The notes beneath the pieces are model-generated. The model did no database searches and was not told the origin of the DNA. It saw only the letters and a list, made by a program, of their open reading frames with translations. Position numbers and translations under genes: made by a program. From Baylisascaris procyonis (taxonomy: Eukaryota; Nematoda; Chromadorea; Rhabditida; Ascarididae): a stretch of 64,000 bases of DNA. Shown in pieces: positions 1 to 12,555 of this stretch (positions are counted from its first letter, which is position 1; the number at the start of each line of letters is the position of its first letter). The stretch covers positions 4,239,001 to 4,303,000 of the forward strand of contig JAZARR010000059.1 in NCBI GenBank assembly GCA_037389465.1. Direction: 5' to 3'.

Positions 1-3000
1 TGTTGCCTAAAGACAAGCTAGAAAAATGTGTTTACACGGGAACTGGTTTTTTTTTCATACTAGTATTTTGCTTGTCGGGGTCAGTGTTCTGTCTGTGTGC
101 ACAGTAGTCACGTGCTCCTTCATTAGCTATAATTTTTTGCTTTGGTTCCTTCAGTTACACTCTTCATAGAACGTTATGCATATGAAAGTTCCTACTGCTA
201 CATATTTCAAAGTAATTAAAAAATAAAAAATATTGGTGAATGGACGCTGCTCGCGAAAAGTGACGCAACGGAAGACGGTTAACAAGGTGGCAGTCGAACG
301 AGAGTTAAGAGGGATTAAAACAGAGCGCATTCGCAATGGTCACGCTACATATATTTCGAGTGCTTAAGTGGTCCGTTTACATCAGTACAGCAATTGCGAT
401 CTTCACTCATCGCACCATAGCAAGGACACAAATATCCTCCAGAGGAACGAATATTGAAGAAACTGTATACGCCCACCTCTATTTGCTGTTTTGTACGAAG
501 CAAAAGTGATTTTACGCCGTTTCTGTTTTAATCGAACTGATTGCACGATTTATGCAGTTGCTATTTTCAAGAAATAATAGCGCTTCATAATGAGCAAATG
601 TATTAATATTGAAACTTTGAGAATTCAATATCGAAAATGCAATAAATTTCTACTTTTAAGGCACAACAATTCATTCCGGAATGCTTAAATGCTGGCTTTA
701 TAGTTAAAAATGGTGCAAGAATCGAGTGTTTTCTCGAATTAAGACTTCAAGAAAGCTTATTTTACGCTCATTGAAAAGCTTTTAGTTATTCGATGGGATG
801 CGCTTTCAACAGAAGTATTTACTTTTCTATATCGAACATGTGATAAATGCAAAAAAAAAAAAAAAAAGAAAGAAAGAAGAGCATTGAAAGCTCAAGCACA
901 AAAAGAGGTAAATGAGTTTAACGTTACTCAAAAGAGAACACGCGTTTGTCTTTGGATACTGACAAACGCCATCCACCTATCACTAGGGTTGTATGCGATT
1001 CTCTTAGAAAGTCGCATCAGGTTTCTGCAAATATTTCAGCGAATGCTAGCACAGCTACCCTCCTGTCTCCATATCTCTAACAAAACGTTGCAAGTGCTTC
1101 TTAATGGACTGTACACAAAATGAATAGCAAAGAACATACATCGATACAAGTTCGCAAAGAGAGCTGATAGAAACACTAGGCATTCTGGCTGGAAAAAAAT
1201 TCTCATTGCAAAGGAAGGAAGCCAGAAAACGGCTCATGGAAGGAGAGGGGCTGACATGATCTCTCGAGGCTTGAATGGTCAAAAAATTCAGGGGAAGATT
1301 TTTGAGATTTTTTGTACCTTGAGACCAGCTGTATTGAACGCAAATAAATGCAACATTTCTTTTGGCAAAAAAGATCGAGAACACAGAGTTTCAGTTCCAG
1401 ACTAGTCAAAGTTTCAGCTGCTCACTCTCGTACCTTACATTTTCTTAACCATCGTTCGGCTGCACGTCTGCCTACGTGAACTGATCAGCTCGCATATAAT
1501 CGTAAAAGTGCGTACTTGATAAAGTGAAAAAACTCATGCATATTCCAGCTTAGTGACTACTGTGAAGATTGCTTCATCCTTCCTTTTTATATCAGAGCAA
1601 TCCCCTCTTACAGCAACCACATCATGTGGCTTCTCATGTTTTTTTGAGGAAGCAATTTCAATTTTCCTTGTTTCCCTAAACCCCAGAGAATCTCGAAAGT
1701 CATCTATGCAGCTCATATAAAAGGGCAGCATCTAATCTTCTTAAAAATGTGTAGCTATATGTGAAGTGGTAAAAAGTATAGGAAGAACGTTAGAAAATTG
1801 CAAAATACATAACTTGCGCCTTGTTCAGAGAGCTTTCTTATTAGCTGTACTTCATGCGTCCCTAATGAGAGGCTTTTAGGACACATTTCAGCGCAAAGAC
1901 ATTAATGGGACATTCGCTGCTCAAAAACGGTTTCAAACACCATATTCGCATTTTAATTCAGAACGATTCTCTAGTAAGACGTTCATAAATCGTTTCAATA
2001 CCATCATCATTTGAAAGACAAAGACTTTTATATTGCTGAAGAAACGACTATAAACGATGAACAATGAGATTAATAGGTAAAAGTTGGGAGAAGTAATGAA
2101 ACTAGCGAGATCTGCTGTTTTGTTCCAAAAAGGAGAAATTCCAAGAAGGGAGAGTTATCACGGTGCGCACGAATAGACTTTCTCCCAAAAAGCTGAATTT
2201 GAGTATACTGCGTCAATTTCGATGTACCACTCTCTATTTTCACTGATCGTTTCGATGAATATTTTAATTTTTTCAGCTTTTCTCATTTTGCTTAAAATGC
2301 ATAATGACAAGAACGCGATAAGCCAATCTCCAACAGAGCCAGCACAAATACGATGGTTAATTAGCGCTCTGAAGTGATTACATTGTACAACCCAAGACGT
2401 CAAATAAATTAGCAATTTTTAGATGGTACACACCGATAGCACTGTACTGCATAAGATACACTTAGGAAACGATTGTCTACACCACAGTTGCTGCTCTTTG
2501 AACGCTCGTGTTCGAGCTCTTTTTTTGGAATATTTAACTGCATGCTACGCCAACGACCCCCCCCCCCCTTACTATTTGTTAGAAAGACAATTATTACCAT
2601 AATGAGTTCGATGGATTGCTGGTCTATATGCATCTAGTTCATGGCCATTTCGGCCATATAGGAGCTAATTTTTCTCCCTTTGCCCTTTCCCTCACCTTTT
2701 CCGCTTTGAGGATGCTGTCATTTGTTGCCTCAGGTTGTTAGGCGTTATGCTGTCGGAAAACCTATCTTCGAGGAACCATATTAGTCTAAAAACTTCAAAA
2801 GGTCTGTAGCCAACTGCCAATTAACCAAATACATGAACCGGATAATGAGTTAATCGTTCATTTACTAAAAACATAGTAAAAAATGTCTTCTGCTCTACGC
2901 TGCCTGCACAATTACATTACAGTTCTTAAGAGATGAAACTTTATATCACACATAATTGAATTCTAAAGCTTCAACTGGAAGCCATAAACGAATATTAACA

Positions 3001-3281
3001 ATTTAAACTAATGCAGCAAATAAGAAAGAACAGGCATAGAGATGTGATGACCTTCGAAATGGAGAAGACGAACGAGATCTGAGGCGATCACTGTGCGATT
3101 CGAACATCTGGTGATCGGCTCGCTCGCATAAGCAAAATGCCGATGCACAGAACTATTCACAACAAATGGGAAAATGCCAGAATGTTGAAAACATCCTTCA
3201 TTCGTTTGCATCTTTCTCGGCTTCATATGAACGTTGTGAAGCGTTCCTGAAAAAACGAAGAGAAGAAGCAGAGAGAGAAAT
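1..3281. other. Intergenic, no supported gene
   Basis: AT-rich DNA without an open frame that has convincing splice sites or family motifs. It holds an A-run followed by GAAA units (about 851-880) and a run of 12 C (2557-2568). Several short open frames of 60-110 codons occur, at the density expected by chance in DNA of this composition. Confidence 0.6.
2557..2568. repeat. Poly-C run (12 C)
   Basis: Uninterrupted run of twelve C. Similar runs occur at 11370-11383 (14 G) and 48863-48881 (19 C). Length may be unreliable in assemblies. Confidence 0.9.
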
Positions 3282-3536
3282 ATGTTAGTGTTCACATCAA
3301 TTCTATGCTATTCCGGCGTCATAAAATGCTTGCAACAAACAGCATCCGATGATAAATTAATACTTCAAGCGTTTAAGGCAATAGAAAAAGGTTTAGAAAC
3401 GTGGAATAGTGAATATCACTGTAAATATGCAATTAGCAGAAGCATCGTAAAGTGTCACAACATGGATCCTCTAATCGAGTGTTTAGTTAGCTCAATTACG
3501 TTAAAAGACGCTAAAGTGTGTGATTATATCGCTTAA
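3282..3536 (+). CDS. Small cysteine-containing open frame, unproven
   Basis: An 84-codon frame from an ATG to TAA. The first 16 residues are moderately hydrophobic and could be a weak signal peptide. Six cysteines lie at positions 9, 16, 47, 58, 67 and 80. I see no spliced-leader acceptor directly before the ATG; the nearest AATAAA-like sites are near 3713 and 3797. I do not recognise a family. Frames of this length arise by chance in AT-rich DNA, so this is only a candidate for a small secreted protein. Confidence 0.15.
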   Translation: MLVFTSILCYSGVIKCLQQTASDDKLILQAFKAIEKGLETWNSEYHCKYAISRSIVKCHNMDPLIECLVSSITLKDAKVCDYIA

Positions 3537-5309
3537 GAATATTTGCCGTATTGCAAATGCAACGATTCATGCAAGCACTCAGTATTTTTTTTCCAAGTTA
3601 TTGTTTGGGCTCGAGCCGAGCTCGGAGTAGGAGGGTTTTGAGCGGGAGCCGGAACTAAATATTTCCTTAAGCTGAAACAAGAAACGCATTGGTGGGACTT
3701 TTCGCACCGCATTAATAAATATGATGCATATAATGTAAGCAGCATTTCACACGCGATGAAAGGACTATTGAGATGAAGCTAGAGGCCGCGCCTCGGCAAT
3801 AAACGCTTTTGCAATAATTTCAAACCTCTAGCTTGTTTTGTTCATATGGAGCAATATTATCACCACATTTTTTAGTTCATATTTACAACGAATGTGGCCA
3901 CCATTTTGTGCCTAAATAATGTTGGGAAAAGTTTTCAGCTCAATAAGTGGCATAGCGCACATGGATCAATTGTGACACTGTGCATTTGAAACTGAGAAGT
4001 TCACGAAAGGTATCAGAAATTGTTTTCGAGCATTTTTCCCACAAATTTCAAAAATTTCCATCCCTTGTCTCCAATCCGCCTTCCCACTAATGTTTCGTTA
4101 TGAGTCGACTGCGTTTCACTTTCCGTGAATATCGAAATTTGTACCTACTAACCATCGCTTATTGGGTTTAGTGAAAAAAGAAAAGGTTACCCTACGTGAC
4201 TCAGTGCAAATCTATGGGCTTTAAAGGCTCTATCTGCTACATCTAAACTACATTTCTTTCACGGTAAAGCGGCATCAGCAGGTAAGCAGTTCCAGCGATT
4301 TATGAGTCTTCTGTTCACGAAAGTAGAAATAACTAGAGTGTTCTTGTTCTATATGCTTTCAAAGAACGGTTCATATAAAAGTGTGCGTGAACATTTATCA
4401 CAAAACTGAGTGAAAATGCTATGAATGATGGATGCACTGTGATGAATGACGATATTATTCAATTTGCTGATATAAACTGCTTATGTAAAGGAAATGTTCA
4501 GTGGAATTATTGCATGAGGAAATTGGAAAATTCTGAACGGTGATTCACCTCGAATAAAACAGATTTGCGTATCCACTTTTCAAAATGTAGCAGAACGTTG
4601 TAGTTCGAAGAACGGTGTGGCAGAACGTTGTTGCGAAATCACTCCTTCAATTCACTATTTTTTGCCGATCCTCATTTTATTGTATGTTGTTTTCGTTTTG
4701 TGCTGTAGTATTTTACGTCCCGAAAAAATTGAACAAATGTGGAGAATAATGCCTTCAGCTTCAGCTAATTTGCCTCAACATTGACTTTTCTCTGATCCGA
4801 ACAATGCGAAATAAAAATCCAACCGGTGCAAAATGCACACAATTTTGTTGCCCTTAAGATGTCCAGGAATTGTTTGAAGTTGATAGATCAAAGTTAAGAA
4901 CATTATAGGAGATCTTTCTTTGCACTGAATTACACACTTTATGGAGTAACCCTAGGTTTAATGGCTCCCACTTTAAAACTGCTAGATAGGCCGACAAGAA
5001 GAGTAAACACACATCCACGCAGACACGATGACGTCATGATGAGATGTCGCAAGGCAAATTTGCAAAATTGCATCAAAATGTGCACAAATCTCTTTGCGTC
5101 ATCAAACAGGAGAGGCACACAGCAAGGTCATTTGTAAGCAGTCATGTTAAGGTTGCAAAGGTTAGAAAGTTTTTAGGGCACGCTTAGGAGAAAGTGTCGC
5201 ACTCAAGTTCTCGAAGGACTCCCACTGCAGTCACAGCAATTTTTTCTCAATTCCCACTTCTTCGGACTCGAAGCAGATCATATTTCAAATCTCCAACCGA
5301 ACAAGCATT

Positions 5310-5620
5310 TCTGAAATTAAAAAAAGGGTGGGATGCTTCAGAGACCAGAGCTGAAATAGGAGCCAAGGTTCTGTGTCCTCGGAAAATGGAATCAGAGCCA
5401 AACTTTCCCACAGGTAGAGACGTGATCGAAGGCTGAGATTTTGTAGCTTTGGAATCGAGGACTGGAACAAATTTTTCCAGGTCTTGGGTGGGAGGGGGAG
5501 GAGGAGAGAAGGGGAGAAGCCAAATTCATCCTGAAGGCTGAAGCTGGAGCCGACATTTTGACTGCACCTGGAGCTAAGGCGAAGCTGGGCCAATTTGGCG
5601 AGGATATACATGAACGGTGG
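5310..5620. repeat. Purine-rich degenerate repeat segment
   Basis: A stretch of about 300 bases much richer in G and A than its surroundings. It recurrently contains short words such as GGAGCC, GAAGCTGG and GGAGCT and a GGGAGGGGGAGGAGGAG block near 5490-5510. A shorter segment of similar character lies near 3605-3655. This looks like an eroded minisatellite or low-complexity element. Open frames run through it on both strands, but their peptides are low-complexity and none has convincing splice sites. Confidence 0.4.
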
Positions 5621-8600
5621 TAACCACACTTTGCCAGAATGGCATGAGCCAACCGGCTATCCTCCTATCAATCAGAAGTTCCTTTGAGGAGAACTGATTT
5701 GCAATTCAAATTCGTGACAGCGACAACTGCAGCAGCTCGCTTCGCTATAAGGTATCGGAGATCACGGAATAGAACTGCCGATAAAAATCCCTACAACAAC
5801 GGCGTCGTTGTTTCTCCCATTAACGAGCTTTTCTTAAAGGTTCTATCAGTAGCTCTGAAAGGTGTTTCCAAAACATTCTCCTCTATAGCGCTCACTTGAG
5901 GCAGCATTCTGTGGAGGGCGGGCAATATTATGATGCACTTCTGAAGTAGCGATGCTATGCACGAAGTTTTATTACCCGATTGATTCTGCATTTTCGGTGA
6001 TCCTGCTCGCTGTTAGGCATCATCCTTGCTCCTCGTTTGCTGCAGGCGTCACCATTATGTATTAGCTCTTATTAAATAATGTGTTACATTCGACGAGTAT
6101 TAGTGCTTCCCAGCGGCGCCATAAAACGCAAATGACTCAAATAGATCTTTAGTCCAATTTGCCTTGATTAACAGATCAGCGACGATGGTTCTAAAGGTAG
6201 GGGAACTGATGTGAAACAGAACAGTTACAACAAAACTACAAAAAAGCTGTCAACAACAGTTCGCGCTAGAGATTATTTATGATCCACGCAATCAATAAAT
6301 AAACAAAACTATAAATCTTAGACATAATTTTGTGGTTATTTTTTGTAGATTTTGAAGAGTGGAATTTTAATACAACGATAGAGTACATCCGTGAATAAAG
6401 CTAGTTTGCTTCTCAACCAGTGCTAATAATAATGTTTTCAAGTGAAAGCGATGGCATTATTTGTACGAGAGTTATGCAAATGATATTAGAAATGCGCAGT
6501 TATTAATAGCCACCAGTAAGATGTAATAGACAATTAAAAAAAGGAGTTTGAAGTGTTGAAACGATTATATCACTATCATTCATATATAGAAAAGAATTAT
6601 TCGTTTGTTGGATATCAGTGAAACGAATCATATTTGTTGGTAATAAGAGTATCTTTTCCACAGTGATGAGGAGTCGAAGAAAAGGATTTTCATCTGGTCG
6701 CTTGAGAGGGCAAAGAATTGGAAAGTCGTTGTTGATGAATGTGAAAAGAATAGAAAAGTGTTCCAGAGGAGCTACCACGATACGCGCTTTTGCAGACTCT
6801 TTCAGTGACATAACCACTTACCGAAATTATCATTAAACGCGCAAAAATGAATTCGTATTCCGTGCGAACCGACCACTCACACAGATCTTCGACATAGTGT
6901 TCGCTTCTCTAACTCGAATACTTTAAAACTGTTGTCCTACCGCTGTAGTAATAGCATGCTTGCGCAAAAAGAAGCGAACTTCTGAGGAAATGATTCTGGC
7001 TTAGTATCTGCACAACATTATTTATGACTATTCCTGTGAAAAACTTCAAATGCATAACGCTCATCCACTTTGATCAGTGCATTTAGAATGCTTCGAATGG
7101 AACTTCGTCAACATTCAGCACTATTCCAAATTTCCCATTGACGATTCTAGGTTATCATCATACTGCCGTTAAAGACGGCCACGCTCTTCTTCGATGCCAG
7201 TGAGCCTTGTTGAGCATTCTCACTATTCCCCTTCCATCAGCTGGGAATGAGGGATTGCGAGACGGTTATGGAGCATAATGATGATTGTTCTGAAGTGCTA
7301 ACATTTCACTCATGAGGAAGTGCAAAGCGTTGGAGGTTTCCTTTTCAGTCACTGATGAACGGCTGCAGTCGAGGTTACAAGCTGATGCGAAGAATTAGCC
7401 ATTAGCTTGGCCATTTCAGAACGAAGGCTGTCTACTAAATTATGAATTGTGACTAGCAAAAACACGGAAATTTCGTTTCAAATCGTCCCATGTGTTGTAT
7501 GGTTTCACGCATCATGTCTCCACTAATGACGGCAAGATGCTTTAAGTAGTAGTTTTCATCTTAGAACTGTCCCTTTTACATCTCGTTCTCACTCGGTACA
7601 AATTCCAAAAAATGGGGACCGTAAGAATCGGGTGCACTAAATTATGGATAGTTGGTGATGAGCGGAAAGAGCGTAGAGATAAATGCAGCGGAAACGGAAA
7701 CAGCAATGCATCTGTAGGCAGCAGAGACAGGCGAAACAGAGAAAGGCTAAGCCGAACAGTCGCACTCGGCGCAAACGTATAAAACGTTATCCAACCGGTT
7801 GTAAAATGGTGCAAATTTCTAACCACATTTAAGCGTCCGAAAGGTCTTTAGAAGTCGATGGATTATCCGAAAGATAGAGGTCGTAGTTAATATAGATTAA
7901 ACCGATCAAGCCTCACAGTTGTGATTTCAATGGGCGCTGAGACAATACGACATACAAAGTAACTCACATACATATGCAGAGACATGATGTCGCAATACTG
8001 CACTTTCCAAATGCCAATTTGTGAATCCGCAATCAATAACGGGTGGATAACTGCTTTAGAAAGGAGCTAGTTGAAAAAACGCTTGCTAACTAAATTCCTT
8101 CTAGGAGATCATAGTGCGAATCAATTGCCACCTCTTTCTTGTGAATAACAATAGTACTAAGTTGCCCACTTGTACCACTTCTTGACTAGAGCACGTAAGT
8201 CTTGGGACCTATATTCGATTTTACACATTAATATAGCCTTTTTCCTCAATAATGCCCTTATAAATCTAAATTTAGCAATAAATTGTTGTATAGAGTAATG
8301 CATATCACTCTTACAAAATCGTGCAAAATATTGTCTCTAACGATATGAAAAGATAAAGCCACAGTGCTATGTGAAATACGACTGACTTGACCGCTCGACT
8401 TTCCGTGCGATAGCTGGCGCCATTACTAGATAATGGATGGGGGAGGGGTGGGCTGAAATTACTTGACGGACCCGTATAAAGCTAGACTTAAGCCTAAGAG
8501 TTAGAGCCGAAGTGGATGAGCCGATCATACTAGCCACATTTTATGGATTGCCCTTAAGCCTATCACTGCGCATTGTGGTTTCGATTTATAAGCCAACTAT

Positions 8601-11369
8601 GTCTGCCTTTTATGCTGTTAAAGAAAATTTGAAGTGCTGGAATTTATCGGTGTGCGTCAATATGTGTGACTTTAGGATGTTTTCGGCGTGTTCAAACAAA
8701 TTTTCAGAACATTTGATATCGACGCTTCCAAAATCAGTGTCTTTCAATGTGAGCCCATGACATGTCAAATGTCGGACAGCAGTGCAGTGCGGGCCACCCG
8801 CTTTGTTCTGCCTTAACGTTCTAAAATTTAAACACATTAGAGCGGATATCGTTAGGTCTCTTTCTCTGCAATGACAGAATATGTGAAACTTGTGCGTATT
8901 AAAAACAATAAGCATTCACAACGTATATATTGAAAATGCAAGCAAGATTCTTGCTCAGTTCGCAAGCTTAAATGTTTACAACATTTACGCACTTTCCAGA
9001 GGGGTTTATTCTGTTACATTATTGAATATTGTTGCATTTCAGTGCATTTCGAGAATAATTGTTGTCTATTTTTTCCTTGATTTGAGGCTCTCCTCGATCT
9101 TACGTTTCTTTCGGCTTACAAGCCTAAAGATAAATCGATGATCCACTCATGACATCCAATTTTTTAATGGCAATTTAAAGCGGCCGAGGAATAATGTTCA
9201 AATTTTGCGGATTTTGAAATAGTAGTTCTAGACGAGGATTTTTCCTCGAGCAATTCACTTAAAAAGTGGAATTCTTACAATGCGTTGCAAATCTTAGAAT
9301 CGTATTTTGACCCGTCATAAATCTGCTCATATTTTGAGAAAAGCATGCGCTCTTGCGTATGACGTTCATCGATTTTTACACACCTTTGTCTGAACATTGA
9401 AAAAAAAAATATTCTACCCGTATTACAGAGAGCGACATATAAGGATGGTGACATATACGGTCGGTGCCTCCTCACCAAAATTTTTCGATGAGGCGTTTTT
9501 TTCAAAGTTGCAGGTGAGGTTGCTTTGAGCCATCAAAATTATACATATGGGCTAAAATTATACCTGTGATGGAAATTCAAGAAATATTTCGCCTCACTTC
9601 AATTATTCGGCGTCCCAATTTTTGTATATTGATCATCGTAATTGATGCCACGCTTATTCTGGAGCGCACCAAATGTTAAAGTTTTGATCAAACTAGCCTA
9701 TTGCAACATCACGTTTATGTGTATGTTTACACGTTTGCATATATCCGACACGTCTTACACCTCGTTAACACTTAAGGATGCCTAAGGATTCGTAGTTGAA
9801 TTCTGTGATCGCTCAGGTGCGGCTTTGGGCACTTTTTTTTGATCGAAGATTTATAACGATTCTTTAGCATGATGCTCAGTGAACGCGCTTCCTGTCAGCC
9901 TGTTAGATCCCAATTGTTTTCCTCACTTTCTATATTGCAGTTACTTAACTCTTTTTCCTCTTTCTACTGTCCAGTCAGCGCTGAGGTGCTTTATTTTCTT
10001 TTATCTATATATTGCAATAGACAGGAATAATTTTCAATCATTAGCAAGGTTGATGTTCATATTTATTAACATTTATGTGCATTACATAACCACAGTCTAC
10101 GCGACAAGACACTAATATGCAGCGGTACGAGAGGGCACTCCGTCCCAAGAAGAAAGATTTCCCTCAGTAGAAAATGCTCTTCGTTAGACTGCGAGTGCGA
10201 CGATCAATTGATACGTTGTATAATTTTTGTAAACTGGACGAGAAATGCGGTATCGATTACTTTATTCAAGAACGCACCTTCTCACAAATTGGTTAGAGTG
10301 AGCGTATTTCATAAAAGAACGGCTGATTACTCAAAACAGTTCGGCCGTATTAATAAGCTCTAGCATTGCAGCCTCGCTCGGAGATACACTGAGCGTTGAG
10401 TGTCGAGCAAAGTGTGTTTTTGGTATTGATCCGGATTAGGATGGGTTTACAGGTTGCTTTACATGTACGATGGAGTAGGGCGTTTCTATTCTGCAGTTGG
10501 TGCGTTAGCAGCTGATAAAATATATGGTGTGTTGGGAGTGTGTGCGCTTGTCTCGTATTGTTAGTTATGGCAGCGATTGTGTGATGTTTGAACGATGTTG
10601 TTGTGTATGAGTTGGCTTTGCACGCAAATCTGCACTTACTTTCCGTTAGTCATAGTTCGCTCTCTTGCCATCATTTCGCTTTTCTTTTTCTATGATAGTG
10701 CACATTGCATTTATTTGCTTCACTTGTAGAAAAGAATATTGCGAATTTTTTCAGATTCATTTTTTGTTTGTTCGCATGTTGCTTTTGTTTTGCATGGCCA
10801 TTTTTTCCTCTTCAACGAATTAGTCGTTTCTAATATGTATTGCAGAAGATCCACATTGCTGACATCAGCACTTGCAATAACAAGCAATCAAGTGTGTTCG
10901 TGTGTCTGTTTATCATCCGGATCTTAAAATTGTTGATTTGCCTAGTTCAGACCATTAGTCCTGGTCGTTTCTCGATGTTAAATTATATTTGCTGTCGGTT
11001 CCAGCAGATTTGCTAGCATGCTAGAGGTGAATTAGAGCTATAAAAACCATTACAACATGATTGATACTGTTTTGTTTAATCGCTCGCTGTTTTATAGCGC
11101 AGATGCATGGTGATTGATACTTTTGGTTAAGATGATCTAGTCGTTCGCCCAATAAAAAACCTAAGCAAAGAAAGTTTTGATATAGGCATGGTCTTATCAG
11201 TATATCTTAACCAGCGTCACAATGGACAGGCCATAACCGAATGGTCATTTTTGACCGTTCCTGACGTGCAAATCCTCGTGTTGAACGCATTCGTAGAAGC
11301 TACATTGGGTGCATGTTTCGCTGTTTAAACTTGCGTAAATAGATAAACGGTTCTCACTGTTTTCTAGTT

Positions 11370-11383
11370 GGGGGGGGGGGGGG
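11370..11383. repeat. Poly-G run (14 G)
   Basis: Uninterrupted run of fourteen G in T/G-rich DNA about 1.2 kb before the RMND5 start codon. Confidence 0.9.
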
Positions 11384-11919
11384 CAGAGGAGAAAAGTGGA
11401 GGGGTGAGATGAGCAAATAGTCTCATGTCGCATGTGTCTCGATATGCTTGCCTGCTTTAATGTTCTTTTTTATATGTGTAGCTGTATTGTAGCTATCTGC
11501 TGGTCGTATTTCAATGTGTGCAACTCATGCGGAGGACTAGATGAATTTTAGTGTTTGGGTGCAAATTCACTTGAACTTAAACTGTCCACTTTTGCTCATG
11601 CGAACACTGTGTCTACTTTCCTGTTGAGAAAAAAAGGAACCGTAAGCTTTCAGAGCAGAGGTTCTCCCCGTTTTTCTCTGCGCCTATTCGTTATCACTCG
11701 ATAAGATAACGTCAGCGGTGCATCGATTCGTCGAGGCCTAGCTGAGCGCGCAGTGATTGGGAAATATACAACTGATTTGTGATATGAGTTGCTTGAAATA
11801 TGCCGCAGCTCAGTGGCTTCTGATTGCAGTATCAGAGTTTGCATTAAATTTTGCAATGTTTTAAGTGGCTCGGTCGATGAAGTTTTGCCGGTCGTAGTGA
11901 AACTTGTCTAGAACGACTT

Positions 11920-12545
11920 GGATTGTTCACTTTGGGGCAGCAGACTTTCTCTTCTTCCGGCGTACAAGAACTGTACCCTCTTCGAGCATTTTATTTTTTC
12001 TGCACGTGACGAGCGGAGCGGGGCGGTGTCGTGGAATTATATATGGAGTGAATGTTCGTTTTAAGAATAGCGGGGCGTATAGGTGGTAGTGGCTGTGGTG
12101 TAATGTTGGTGAGAGCGGTGCTAGGAATGCGCTCTGTGGGTCTGCATCTCCAAGGTCAACGTGCTGTTTCGTGCTTGCAGTCTGCCGATACGGTACGTGT
12201 GCAGCGCCGTTCGAGCACAGCAGCAACACGGCAAAGACCCGCCCAGCGAAGAGCGCCGTGAAGTGGCGTTGCATCAACGGGCAGTGTGTTGTGGTGTGCA
12301 GCCGGCACACGGTCCAACTCTTCTCGGCGCATCGTGTAATTTAACTTGCACCGCACGGGCACTAGGCCTTCACTGTGATCTGCAGAATGCCTGTTATACT
12401 GTCTGAGATCATTGTGAAAGCTATTTGCCTTGCTTGTGGATACACCGTCGACGTCGCATGCTGCTATCGGATATACGTTTCATGTCATCGTCGTTGCGTT
12501 CGCTTCTTCTAAGGCGCTGTCTTCGAAACGGTGTTGGCAAATCTG
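11920..12545 (+). promoter_or_regulatory. GC-rich region before RMND5 (putative promoter/outron)
   Basis: The 600 bases before the RMND5 start are clearly richer in G+C and CpG than the surroundings. They include a GC-box-like GAGCGGGGCGG near 12011-12025 and an AT-rich TTATATATGG near 12036-12046. If the mRNA is trans-spliced as the acceptor at 12551 suggests, this region would be promoter plus discarded outron. Overlapping open frames on both strands here are a consequence of high G+C and have no recognisable motifs. Confidence 0.35.
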
Positions 12546-12551
12546 TTTCAG
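12546..12551 (+). promoter_or_regulatory. Putative spliced-leader acceptor of RMND5
   Basis: TTTCAG, preceded by AAATCTG, ends four bases before the ATG at 12556, leaving only CACC between the AG and the start codon. No upstream coding exon is needed to complete the protein, so a trans-splice acceptor is the simplest reading. Inference: it needs spliced-leader-containing RNA reads for proof. Confidence 0.5.
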
Positions 12552-12555
12552 CACC

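Larger units (their letters stand above)
3537..11900. other. Intergenic stretch upstream of RMND5
   Basis: Apart from the purine-rich segment, I see no supported gene here. From about 10.4 kb the plus strand becomes visibly rich in T and G, a character that continues through the RMND5 introns, so the RMND5 primary transcript could begin in this area. A 14-base G-run lies at 11370-11383, and a GATA-containing inverted motif near 11690-11710. Confidence 0.5.

Noticed and set aside
3080..3130. ATTCGAAC motif resembling a tRNA B box on the minus strand
   Set aside because: No A box, D arm or anticodon arm at the right distance.
5194..5652. Open frames of 80-114 codons on both strands
   Set aside because: They come from a purine-rich low-complexity segment and overlap one another on both strands without motifs.
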